Origin: Cyanophora paradoxa
Lineage: Eukaryota; Glaucocystophyceae; Cyanophorales; Cyanophoraceae
Assembly: GCA_004431415.1 (NCBI GenBank)
Contig: QPMI01000484.1
Coordinates: 186,001 to 250,000 of the forward strand
Length of the DNA: 64,000 bases
Direction: 5' to 3'
Shown: in pieces, positions 10,423 through 20,166 of the stretch
Position numbering within the stretch: position 1 is the first letter of the stretch
Layout of the letters: the number at the start of each line of letters is the position of its first letter
Notes under the pieces: model-generated
The model's database searches: none
Seen by the model: the letters and a program-made list of their open reading frames with translations, nothing else
What the model was told of the DNA's origin: nothing
Position numbers and translations under genes: made by a program

Positions 10423-13230
10423 CTCCCTCTTCCGCCCATTCCGCTCGCCCCGCGCGGGTCGCCCCGGGCCCACCCGGGCCCACCCCGCCAGCCCCGCGCC
10501 CCCCTCCCTGCCCACCCCGCGGGGAGCCTCAGCGGACCTGGGCGTTGATGAGGAAGATGCCGTCGGCGGCCGCGTCCATGATCCGCCGCGTCCGGTACGC
10601 CTCCGTCGCCACCTCCTGCTGCGCGAACTCCTGCGCCGAAAGAAGAAATCCAAGGGGGATCAGATTAGATTAGATCAGATCAGAGAGAGCAGACAAGATA
10701 AGGGTGGACGGAGCAGGATGGTGGGATAAGTGACTTGGAGGAGGGCGAATAGAGGAGCAGGATGGAGGGATGGGGCTACGAGGGCGATCGATGGGGCTAT
10801 TCAAGTGGATTGGGGCGCTCAAAATGGCTTTATGTAAGATCAAATAATCGGATCGGCCTAGATTGGATCCCAGCGGAGCGGCTCGCCTGCTCCTGGTAGA
10901 CGTGCTTGACGCGCTCCGCCATGCGCCCGAAGGCCCGCGCCAGCTTCCCCACCTCGTCCCGGCCCTGAAGAAGACGGGGGCAGGCGCGTTCAGGAGAGCC
11001 TCAGGGCGGGGGTCGGGCGAGGCTCGCCTGGTTGCGCAGCTTCCCGAGGTCCTCGACGGCGCCGGAGCGGAGGAAGCCCTCGATCGACTTCTGGAGCTCG
11101 CGGATCGGCGCCGCGATGTGCCGCGCCAGCAGCGCGGCGAGTAGGAGGGCGACGACGAGCGTTCCCCCGGCCGCCAGGAGCGTCGTCACGAGGGCGTCCC
11201 GCAGGAGAACGTTCGCCTGGGACTCGGGCTTGCCGCGGACGAACAGTCCCACCTTCGCGCCGCCCGGGCCGACGATGGGCTCGGTGGACCAGGTCATTAC
11301 GGTACCCCGCAGGTCGAAGCGGGCCCGCCGGTGGTGCGCGTCCTGCTGCGCGGCGCGGAGGAGATCCATGCCGGCGGGCGCCTCCCCGATCGAGACGCCC
11401 ACGAGGGGCGGACCTGCGCGCGCGCGCGGGCCGTCCGTCGGTCGGCCGAAGGACGAAGCGAGAACTCGGAACGGCCGCGGCGAGGCGAGGCGGGGCGAAC
11501 CTTCGCCTACGCGGAGGGAGGACCCCGAGAGGGTAAAGCTGCCGTCCAGGCCCGCGACGTACAGGCCCGTGTACCCCTCCTTCAGGTACGAGATGAACTC
11601 CGTGATGGATTCCTCGGCCCCTAGGGCCGCCTTCGCCGCCACGAGGGCGGCGGCGGCCACTGCTCCGCCGCCGGGAAGGAAGACGGGTACGGCGACGAGC
11701 TGGAGGAGTACCCGGGACTGCTGGGCGGCGCCGGAGGCGAGGCCCCCGCCGCCCTCCCGCAGGGCATCCTCAGATGACACGGTCGCGCTCGCCGACACAA
11801 CCTTTCCCGAATCCATCGCGCGGCTCGCGACGGATCCGGGGTCGAATCCGGCCTCGCCCGTCCGGTCCGAGTTGCATCCCGCCGCGATCCGGAGCCCCTC
11901 CCGTAGCACGAGCTGCGCGTACGTGTGCTTCAGCTGAGAACGGGGGGCGAGGTCTGGAGGGGTACACGCGCACCGTGCCGTAGGCGAGGTGGAGGCGTGC
12001 GCATTCTTCCCGAAGGAACGCGGCGGCGGCGGCGCGCGCCGAGGCGGCCGCGGGCGACTCGGACAGTCCCGCGGAGACGGCCGACAGGACCGCTTCCCGA
12101 GTGGCCTGCCCGCCCATCGACGCGGCCGCCGGCTCTCTGCGCTCGGGCCAGTGAGTGGGCGGGTGGGCGGAAATGAGATATGGGGAGGGGTAGAGGCGCA
12201 CAGCTCCTTGTCGAAAATTAACCTCTGCTCGCGGGGCGGGGCGGGGCGGGCGGGTCAGACGGAAAGAGGCGCGGGTAGAGGGGGGGAGGGAGGAAGACGG
12301 GTACCATCACGTTCGCCCTGCGCGGCGGGGTGCCGCGTTCAGACCGGCGCGGGCGGGAAGGGGCAGGGGGCCCGAGGGGGAATGCGGCACGCACTCGCTG
12401 TCGGCGTCGATTTCGAGCTCCCGCCTGTTGTTCGTTACGAGGAGCCCGATGTGGATGCCGATGAGCGTGCCCGCCATGAGAAGCATCAGCAGCGCCGCCG
12501 CAAAGAGTTGCTTCGTGCGGATCTGTCCCCGCGCGCGCCCGTCAGACACATCTGAGCTCAGCTGCACAGCGCGGGCGGGGGCCGGTCCGCGCACGTTTAC
12601 GTTCTTCCACCAGCCCCAGCACCAGTGGAGTCGCCGCGCGAGACGGCGGCGGCGCGAGCTCTTCTCAGACGCCCGCGCCGACTCCAGCGACGCGCTGCTT
12701 GCCGGCCGCGATGTCTGGGGGCCGGCGCCGCCGCCGCCGTCGCCGCCGCCGCCGCCGCCGAAAGAGTTGGCGTGGCCGCCGGGGAGGCTGTCCCACGACA
12801 AAGGGTGCTGCTGGAAATGAAGCCCTGGCAGCCTGTTCAGCGGCATCATGGCGACCGAGGCCCTGGGTCCCTCCAGCTTGTCCGGCGATATCCTGTTGTT
12901 TCGGAAGCTCTCTGGCCGCGCCGACGCTGGTGCTGCGACGGGCCGCGCGTGCGCGCTGGTCCCGTCGCTGTGCTGCTCATGGTCGCTGGCCCCGGCGCTG
13001 TTCGAGGCCTGCTCCTCCGGCGCTCGGTGCAGGTCTATGATGCGCAGCGAAGGCGGCTCCATGATGCCACCGATGCCGCCCGGCGTGAGCCCCGCCAGTG
13101 AAGTGGTCGGCGGGTCCCGGTCCGGCGGGGGGACTGCGGCTGGCGGCTCGCCAGTCGCCGGGAACACCCGCGTGTCCGGGCGCAGCGGCCCCAGAAACTG
13201 GACAGCGGCCCCGGCCCCGCTGCTCCCCAT
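5175..13230 (-). CDS. Receptor-type adenylyl cyclase fused to cyclic-nucleotide phosphodiesterase
   Basis: One multi-exon gene that appears to make and degrade cAMP. Order from the ATG at 13230: a low-complexity cytosolic N-terminus, a membrane helix (LFAAALLMLLMAGTLIGIHI), a Cache-like outer region, a second helix (LLAAGGTLVVALLLAALLA) running into HAMP (RHIAAPIRELQKSIEGF, then GRDEVGKLARAFGRMAERV at 10.9 kb), and at least one PAS region (DAAADGIFLINAQ, MNKMAETMFGYSPEDLLGE, RRYLHTGQ) ending in RIRDITSRK. A class III cyclase domain follows (MFADIVNFTPLAG, EKIKTLGDAFM, KKYLYDLW, GDTVNIASRM), then a PDE domain (FHNAAHALDVCQ, CHDLDHPGLTN, SSPLERHH, LMKCADLANG). Both cyclase metal Asp residues, the transition-state Asn/Arg and the Lys and Asp that favour ATP over GTP are present. 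The PDE HD metal motif is intact. It ends VHQSMVALV with TAG at 5177-5175. It recalls the AC-PDE fusion CAPE of basal plants, but the domain order is reversed. Exon borders are manual. Confidence 0.88.
8419..8542. repeat. 22-bp minisatellite in a cyclase intron
   Basis: About 5.5 head-to-tail copies of a 22-bp unit beginning GATCCTAGAAGAAGACAACA, with single A/G variation between copies. It lies in an intron of the receptor cyclase/PDE gene, between the exon ending in the PAS-linked helix (RNMLPVGIAE) and the next exon (LKQNNFEGAPLPNV). Confidence 0.9.
8966..9110. repeat. Two GATA microsatellite tracts in an intron
   Basis: (AGAT)n tracts at 8966-8991 and 9080-9110 are separated by about 90 bp and share flanking words (GAAGACCTCGAAG, TCCTAAG/TTAAGAAG), which suggests local duplication. 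They are intronic in the receptor cyclase gene. Another GC-poor repeat (AGCTAGCTGGCTAGCTGGCT type) lies at about 9805-9855. Confidence 0.85.
10353..10419. repeat. 67-bp poly-C homopolymer in an intron
   Basis: An uninterrupted C run on the plus strand (G on the coding strand of the minus-strand cyclase gene). It lies in the intron between the PAS exons QCVVRSMNKMAETMFGYS and DAAADGIFLINAQ. The long polyproline or polyglycine frames across it are artefacts. Run length may be imprecise because of sequencing. Confidence 0.9.
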
Positions 13231-13869
13231 CTCGCTCGCCCCCCTACGCGTGCGCAGGCTGCGGCTCGTGGTTCATCGGCGGCGCGCGGCCGACCGCGGT
13301 CCGAGATGATGATACGGCACGATCGGCCAAACGAATGCCAAAGACGCTTCGAATGCGCCGGGCCTCGCCCACCGCGCCGAATGTGCCGCCCGCGCCCACC
13401 CGGCCCGGAGCAATAATGCTAGCGGGGCTGAATCGCGGAGGCTGAACGGAAGCTTTAAGTAAGCAGCACTGCCGTTACTAAGCTTCAAGCAGGGCCGATG
13501 AGCTGCCGAGGCGCTGCGCGCACCGTGGCACACTGCGGGCCTCTAGATCTGCAGCTGCGGGAAATCGAGCTCTGCGGGGCCTGGAAGTGGAGAACGGAGG
13601 CCTAGCCGGGTACAATAGACGAAGGAGCTTACCAGTATATCGACGTCAACGGACTCGGACGCAACGGCAGCAACGTCGACGTCGACGGAGCCCCGCGCTG
13701 CCCCGGAAGGGCCGGAACCTCCTAAAAAACTCTTTTATAAAAAATCATTTACGAAATTAACGGCCGGAATTAACGGCTTATATATAAATATGGCTTGGAT
13801 TTCGAAGTTCGTTATATATTAGCATCATATTCGTTGGCCGTTATATTTAGAGAACACGTGCACGTGCAG
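13231..13869. other. Upstream region of the receptor cyclase/PDE gene
   Basis: About 0.64 kb. It is GC-rich near the gene and AT-rich at 13725-13855 (repeated TATATA, AAAAAACTC, TTATAAAAAA). It is a plausible promoter or 5' UTR of the minus-strand cyclase gene. I see no coding signal. Confidence 0.4.
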
Positions 13870-14289
13870 TTAATTTGAGCCTTCTCATTGCTCGGCGATC
13901 GCTTTGTGTTCGGCGCCATACCCAGCGAGTCCGACCTCTAACAAAGAGCTGCTGGGCCGGCGATCGCTTCTGGGTTCTCAGTTCTAACGGTCGCCGCGGG
14001 CTTGACGTCCACCGCCTTCTCATTGGCCAAGCGATCGCTGCTTTTCGGTGTCTTATGCCCGACTCCGCAGCATGTCGACCCCAGGAGCACTCTCTTTGGG
14101 GAGGAAGAGATGGAGTGGACCTCCAGCTCATCTCCCAATCCCCTTCTGGCGGGCCGCACGGCGGGTGGTGGCCTCGGGGGCGGCCTCGGGGCAGCACGGC
14201 AAGCGGCGGCGCTCGCTCCAGCCTTGAGCTTGTCCCCACGCTGACCGGCGCGGCGGGGGCCGGTGCGACGCGGGGGAGAGGGGTACTGC

Positions 14290-14510
14290 CCGCCCCTCCC
14301 CCGGCCCCGCCCTCCCCCGACCCCGCCCATCCCCGGGCCCCGCCCCTCCATCTCCCCCGACCCCGCCCCTCCCCCGGCCCCGCCCCTCCCCCGACCCCGC
14401 CCATCCCCGGGCCCCGCCCCTCCATCTCCCCCGACCCGCCCCTCCCCCGGCCCTGCCCTCCCCCGGCCCTGCCCCTCCCCCGGCCCTGCCCTCCCCCGGC
14501 CCCGGACCCA
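14290..14510. repeat. C-rich minisatellite with higher-order repeat
   Basis: Tandem variants of CCCCGCCCCTCCCCC and CCATCTCCCCCGACCC form a longer unit that appears at least twice (CCCGCCCATCCCCGGGCCCC followed by GCCCCTCCATC). The G-rich strand would favour G-quadruplexes. It lies upstream of the unrecognised plus-strand gene. Confidence 0.85.
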
Positions 14511-14572
14511 GTGTACACCGCCGCCACGATGTTGGTGCACGAGCCCGGAGGCCTAACTGCTGCATCTCTCAT

Positions 14573-17500
14573 ATGTTGTGCAGCTTTGGACCCCATGCTG
14601 CACTACGTAGAGGGCGTTCTCATCAACTTGCCCCACCTCAAGCCTTGCAAGCGCTGCGGGACTTGTTCGTGGAAACGAATGGAGAACAGCGAGGCGACAT
14701 ATTTCAAAGTTGTGTTGATTGGCTCGATCTGGTGCACGGATTTGTCAGAGTACCTATGATGTCAGCTCATGCTCGTGTAGATAACAGCACAGGCGGCTCA
14801 AGCTCAGGCTAGGTCTTGCCGAGTGCGGTTTCGCGGCGAACCGGCCCGGGACCGGACCCTGGACGAGCTCAATGCTCTGAAGCAATTCTTGAGCTCGGTG
14901 CAGTTCTTACTGCAACTTATCTTGCGATTCTGTTCTGAATATGATCTTAGGTGGCGCTCGAGTCGACACGCCAGCAAGAGGCTGCACGCAATGTAAACGA
15001 CGGCAACGGTGACGAGACAAAGAGTTCTTCGCATTACGAGGAACTCATTGACATTGATGTGAGCTTCTATTGTTCTTCCATCGTGTGAATGTACTGAATG
15101 CCGATGCAGTGCGCATTTCTTGGCCTTGGTTCTGTAGGCGAGCACGGGCAATTCGAAGTGGACAAGGAAATGCGAGACAAGCATCACGATTGGCTAAAGG
15201 AGCGAGCCAAGTGGTTCTACAAGAACAAGATCTACGCCCGTGAGAGGAGATTGCGTGAAATAGACCTGGCAAGTTTGACATGCTTGCTGCTTGCTGCATC
15301 TGCTGATTGTGTCTTTGTGTGCAGGTAATCTTGGCTCTGGAGTTCCAGGAACCCGCAGCGCCTCGTGCAGATAGCCGCTCGTATGCTGTACAATCGAAGC
15401 TGTACCTCTCCCAATGGATCGAGCTGTACTTCTTTGGTCAGTCAGGCGGCGAGTCGCTTGATTTCTACTGTGAGTTGCATTTGAATGACTGCTAAGTGGC
15501 GCTTCGTTGTGGTCTAACTGCATTGCAGCTCCTGTCGATGGCGATATCCGGTCAGCTGCAGCGGTGCTCACACAACTTCTTGCCTGGCGACCTGCAGAGG
15601 CAGATATGGAGCGCGAGCCAGCTCGAGCTCAGTCTCTTGCTGATGCATTCCTGGAGGTGACATTCTTCATCTAAATCTTGTACTTCGTCGAGCTCAACTT
15701 CACGCTCAGGTTAAGAATGGTCAGGCCCAAGTCAATCTGCCACGCATGCAGGCAACTCTCGGGCTCAGCCAGCAAGCTTTAAATCTAGGCACAACAGAAG
15801 AAGCAAAGGAGCAGCTCCGAAGTCTGATCCGCTTACTTCAGTCAGCGCAACAGCAGACAAGCGAAGGCGAGTCACTCCAACTTTGGTGCGCGGGGGCCGC
15901 GGGGGGGGGGGGTACGCCATCGTTTCTGATCTGATCTTCCTGTCACAGGTTGCATGCATGTATCGAGCTTACGGCAGCGGCTGTGGAGGACATGTTGGCG
16001 CAAGAGATGCCAAGAGAGAAGGGGCGTAAGAGAAAGGCGCGGGCGGGTCTCTCGGAGTTCGAAGAAGTCAAGAGGCTGGTGGAGAAGTGCCAGTCGGGAA
16101 CAGGAAACAAGAACGTCAACAGCGGCGCCGGCAGACCAATCGACGAAAAGGCTTTGCAGCGCATCCGCACGAGTGGGATGGAGGTCCTGCGCCTGCTTGC
16201 CGGGCCAGCGAGCAGCATCTCCATTGGCATCTTCTTCTCAAGCCTTGTCCGCATCGCTCGATTCCGACGGTGGGCAACAACCATCAACCAGCTCATCTTC
16301 AAGGGCCTCGTCGATCTCGCACTGGCAATCGACGAGGATGAACACGGAGATGCAAGGAGGGCCCGAGCTCAGTGGGAGGCAAGGCGGGATGCCGGGGAGG
16401 ACCCCGGAGCAGCCCCCCACCCAGCACCGAGGCCGCTGAAGGTACAGAATCTTCGATACCCCTAGCGATTAACCCACAACCGAACCGTGCCTGCCTTTCG
16501 GTCTCTTGGCAGGCGTGCCACGAGGCGCTCGCGAATCCGGCGGCTGTCTATCGCGAGGACCCGGAGAACGAGGCCTTCACAAGGATACGCTCCAAGCCCG
16601 AGATAGTGGTGCGCCCGGGGGGTAAGGGAGCGTGGGGGGGGTACGTACATGAACTGAACTTCGACGCAGGAGAAGTACGGGACAGGCCGTGTATCACACA
16701 ACAGCATGCCAGCGCTGAAGCAAGTCACAGCGGCGCTGGAGCAGATCGGTGCAAAGTCGGACGTCCCCAATCACCGCCTCTTGAACCGCGGGGACCGATC
16801 CCACAGCTCCGGAGAGGAGTATCCGGAGGTGGACGAACTGGGGGCGACCGCGTTCAAGGTGAGGGTCGACAAAGTACAGGAGGTGAGCACGTTCCTGGCG
16901 CCATCGTCGTCGCGGCGGCTCACGCAATTCGCAGCCAAATGCGCAGGGGATTATGGAGGAGGTGGAGCAAGAGGTCGAGCTGTACGTCCGCCCACCGTAC
17001 ACGCGACGGAACAAGGCCGTGTGGATGGGAACAGCCGAGCGCCCCATTCCAATACCCTCCTCTCCTTGCTCTACAGACGGTATGTGTACCCCCGCCCGTC
17101 ATGTCCTCTGTCAGCGGTCTTTTCTGATTTCTCGTCGCAGAGTCGCGAACACCGAGAACCGCTTCCTTAACCAGATGAGCACCACCCTGAAGGCGAAGCT
17201 GCACATGTTTCCCGCAATGACGCGGGAGGAGAACGGCTATCGTTCAGTGCGCGACAGCGTTGCGGAAATCGCAACTGCGGTGCGCGGGGCGAGAGCCTCG
17301 AGCCCTGCAGTGCGCGCATACGTGGAGGTTCTTGCCCGACTCCCACCCAACGACGGAGACCTGGCGTGCACGGCCCGGCAAGGCCTAGGTGCATGCACCG
17401 TCGCATGCGAAGTCCGACGGCTCGACGACGTGACGCCGGAGGCGATCATGCACATCCTGAAGAGCTTCAAGAACCTGGAGTGGGACCACTGGCCGTGCGT

Positions 17501-17943
17501 CCTTTCCTTTCTTTTCTTTCATTCTGTCTTTCTTCCCCCCTTCTCTTTCTTACTTTCTCTTCCTTTCCTTTCCTTTTTCTATCTGTAACGGTGTCGTTGC
17601 GCAGCGTGCCGATCATGACACTGGTTGCAGGGGTGGTGCATGCGATCGTCGAGCTCTCTGATCCAGCATACCAGATGAACGCGCGCACGACCGCTGGGTC
17701 TACTTTCAAAGCGAAGTGCCGGGTCGACCGCGTCCTGGAGGTCCTGTTTTCCCCGCGCTGGGGCCGGGTGGTGTGCAGTGGCCACCACCTGCGCGATCCC
17801 ACAGCATGCGCACCATTTGTGGCCGCCTCCACAGAGTGGTTCCGCGCGCCCCGCGCGGGGCATCCTGACATCTTCGCGAACGAAGAGCAGGCAAAAGGGC
17901 TCCTGCAGCGGTGCAAGGCTTTCGTAGGACTGCAGATTGCCTG
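14573..17943 (+). CDS. Unrecognised spliced gene, hypothetical protein of roughly 800 residues
   Basis: I do not recognise the family. A consistent in-phase exon chain can be read: from the ATG at 14573 (SFGPHAALRRGR), then ARSCRVRFRGEPARDRTLDE, VALESTRQQEAARNV, GEHGQFEVDKEMRDKHHDWL, VILALEFQEPAAP, PVDGDIRSAAAVLTQLLAW, VKNGQAQVNLPRMQATLGLS, LHACIELTAAAVEDMLAQEM, ACHEALANPAAVYRED, EKYGTGRVSHNSMPALKQV, IMEEVEQEVELYVRPPYTRR, ANTENRFLNQMSTTLKAKL and finally VPIMTLVAGVVHAIVELSD, ending at TGA 17943. Introns use GTGAGC, GTGCGC or GTACAG donors and one likely GCAAGT donor. The middle is basic and probably helical (KGRKRKARAGLSEFEEVKRL). Base composition is milder than in the neighbouring housekeeping genes. 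It sits inside a possible inverted-repeat-bounded segment, so it may be element-borne. The 5' end is the least certain part. Confidence 0.55.
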
Positions 17944-18034
17944 ATTCCGCTTGCAGATAGTGTAGGGTTCTACGACAGCGTTGGTTTTGTAAGAGATCAA
18001 TTTCAGGAGGGTGATCCCTGTACCCTTCGATCGC

Positions 18035-18058
18035 AAGTTAGCCACCGGTGGCTAACTT
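18035..18058. repeat. Perfect 24-bp palindrome
   Basis: AAGTTAGCCACC is followed directly by its exact reverse complement. It lies about 90 bp after the stop codon of the unrecognised gene. It could be a 3' hairpin, a protein-binding site or an element-internal palindrome. Confidence 0.9.
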
Positions 18059-18432
18059 CGGGGGGAATGAAGGGGGGGGAGAAGCGCAGGGGGGACGAAT
18101 AGCAAAAAAAACCAACTTCCGCGCGCCCGGCCGGCGCCATGCATGCAGCTGCAGCGCGCGAACGTCAACACCGCCCGATGCGCATGTGCACTGCCGTGCG
18201 CGCGCCGTGCTCAGCCCCGCGGCGCCACGCCCGCCCGGCAGGCGACGTCGCCGCGCCCGCGCACGCGAGGAGTACACATCGCTGGCTTCATCGGCTCACC
18301 CGCGGCGCCGGCGGCGCGCTAGCTACGCGCTTTCGCTTGTCCGAGGTGCACATCATCGAATTCTGCAGCCTTCGCCCCATCCTCGGCCGCTGTAAGGCGG
18401 CGCGCAGGGATTCGAGCTCTCAACCGGGTCTC

Positions 18433-20101
18433 ATGGCGTCGGCCGGCGGGCCCAGCGCAAGCAGCTCTGAGTCAGTAGGTACGTGCCGGAACCGCCCCTC
18501 GGTCCTGCTTGGGCGCGCTTTCTTCCGATCCTTCTAAAAACCGTGATTTCGGGGCGACATTTTGGCACTATGTTCACTATGCCCGCCGGCCATGGGCTCG
18601 GATCGGGCCGGGGCCTTTTTTAAGCGATCGCCGGCGCCGCGTCCGTCGTCCGACGGTTCGCGCTAGCGATTGCCCCGGAGTACTCGGTACCAGGGCCTGG
18701 CGGTCGCCGAAGCGATGAGAAGGCTCAAAGTTTAACAGCTCTATGTACATTCACATGAATTTTTCTGAATTCGAATTCCATGCATCATGAAGTGTTCGTT
18801 CATCCTCGAACCATCGTCTACCTCTACCCCCGGGCCGGCCCCGGCCCCCGGTCTGAAACGGGTACAGCCCTCCAGGGTCTTGGCCGTCGTCGGGGCACCC
18901 GAAGGCTTGGCGCGCGCGATGGCGACTGTCCCGGCAATCCGGCGTGCTGCCGCTGCCACCGGGGCCGGTCCGCCACCCGCGCCGTCGCCATCGGCCCATC
19001 CTCGCACGCCCGCGCTCACCGGTCGTTCCTGCAGGTCTTCGGACGATCCAGGCAGCGGCGCCAGTCCACAGCACAGCATCCCGGGCGCCTTCCCTCGCTC
19101 TCGGCCTTGGGCCGCTTCCGGCGCGTCCGGCGGCGCTCTTCTCGCGGGCTCTCAGCGGCCTCGCCGTGTCGATGCACGCGGCGTCCCTGTCTCCCGCCGC
19201 GGGGCCTGCAGCGGCGGCGGCGAGCGTAGCGGCGAACAGGCAGATCGGGGGCGTGCGCGGCATGTCCATCCTGGACAAGTTCCTCGGCACAAAGGAGCAG
19301 CCGACCGTGAAGCGAGTCTCTGCTGACGACGCGATGCCGAGCGGCATCCTCGCCAAGCTGGGCGACATCGCCGAGGAAGACGACGGGACTGTCTACGTCC
19401 CGAAGCCCGGCGAGCGCCTCGCGCCCTTCGCGAAGCGCAACTACGCGGCGATCGAGACGCGCGACATCAGATGCAGCCCCTACAAGCTCAACGACGTCGC
19501 GAAGATGATCCGCGGCCTGTCGGCGGACGTCGCGCTCAGGCAGCTCACGCTCTGCCCGCGGCGAGTCGGCCGCGAGGTCGTCCTGCACACGCTTCGGGAG
19601 GCGCTCAAGCTCGCCGCCGAGAGCTACAAGCTGGAGCGTTCCCGCCTCTTCGTCTGTGCGCGCCCACGGCCCCGGCCCGCCGCGCCCCGGCTTCGAGCGC
19701 TTCCGCGCCGCGCCGGCCGCCGCCGACCCCGCGGCCGCAGGGCAAGCGTTCGTGGGCAAGGGAGTGTACCTCAAGCGCATCACGTACCACAACAAGGTGC
19801 CGCCGGGTACCCCCGGTCGCCCTCCTCGCGCCAACTTCGCCGCGCAGGGCCGCCACGGGAAGCGGTTCCGCTACTTCTCGCGCCTCACCCTCGTCCTGGC
19901 GCTGCGGCCGACCGAGGAGCAGAAGGCCGCCGCCGCCGCCGCCGTGCGCCGCCGCGCCCGCCGCCGCCGCCCTCGCGGCGTCGTAACCGTTTCGATCCGC
20001 AGGAGAAGGCGAAGAAGGCGGCACCAAAGAAGAAGCGCATGCTGGTTCGGATATTCGGCGGCAAGCCCGCGCCGACCATCCGCGCCTCTCTGTCCCGGTA
20101 G
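18433..20101 (+). CDS. Mitochondrial-type large-subunit ribosomal protein uL22
   Basis: A structural protein of the large ribosomal subunit near the exit tunnel. The diagnostic L22 core is CSPYKLNDVAKMIRGLSADV, ALRQLTLCPRRVGREVV, LREALKLAAESYKLERSRLF, then after an intron (GTGCGC donor, CGCAG acceptor) QAFVGKGVYLKRITYHNK and HGKRFRYFSRLTLVLAL. A basic tail (EKAKKAAPKKKRMLVRIFGG) follows a second intron and ends with TAG at 20101. An Ala/Arg-rich segment before the core (about 19040-19260) resembles an organelle presequence, and the HGKRFRYFSRLTLVL end resembles mitochondrial bL22m forms. Start uncertain: an ATG at 18433 (MASAGGPSASSSESV) with a GTACGT donor joins in phase to TTCCTGCAG at about 19035. 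The alternative is the in-frame ATG at 19172. Its stop lies 65 bp from the convergent PIG-Q stop. Confidence 0.8.
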
Positions 20102-20166
20102 GTAGCCAGCTAGCTAGCAAGACTGTAGGAATTCTTTTCAGCGAGGAGAAGCGCGGGACGCTATTT

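Larger units (their letters stand above)
13870..18735. mobile_element. Possible DNA transposon bounded by about 28-bp inverted repeats
   Basis: The left end at 13874-13902 starts TTTGAGCCTTCTCAT, followed by a CGGCGATCGC-like core. The right end at 18702-18729 is its inverse, with a few mismatches. TTAA flanks both sides (13870-13873 and 18732-18735), with two extra bases on the right. The word CCTTCTCATTG followed by GCGATCGC recurs near 14013-14038, and GCGATCGCC near 18622, giving subterminal repeats. The enclosed gene has lower GC and different codon use from the neighbouring host genes. I recognise no transposase. A possible first exon of the uL22 gene at 18433 falls inside these limits, which argues against this reading or means the exon came from the element. 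Low to moderate confidence. Confidence 0.35.

Noticed and set aside
18787-19326. Start of uL22 at the ATG at 18919 (MATVPAIRRAAAA)
   Set aside because: Joining it to the L22 frame needs a 13-nt intron, which is not credible; starts at 18433 (spliced) or 19172 fit better.
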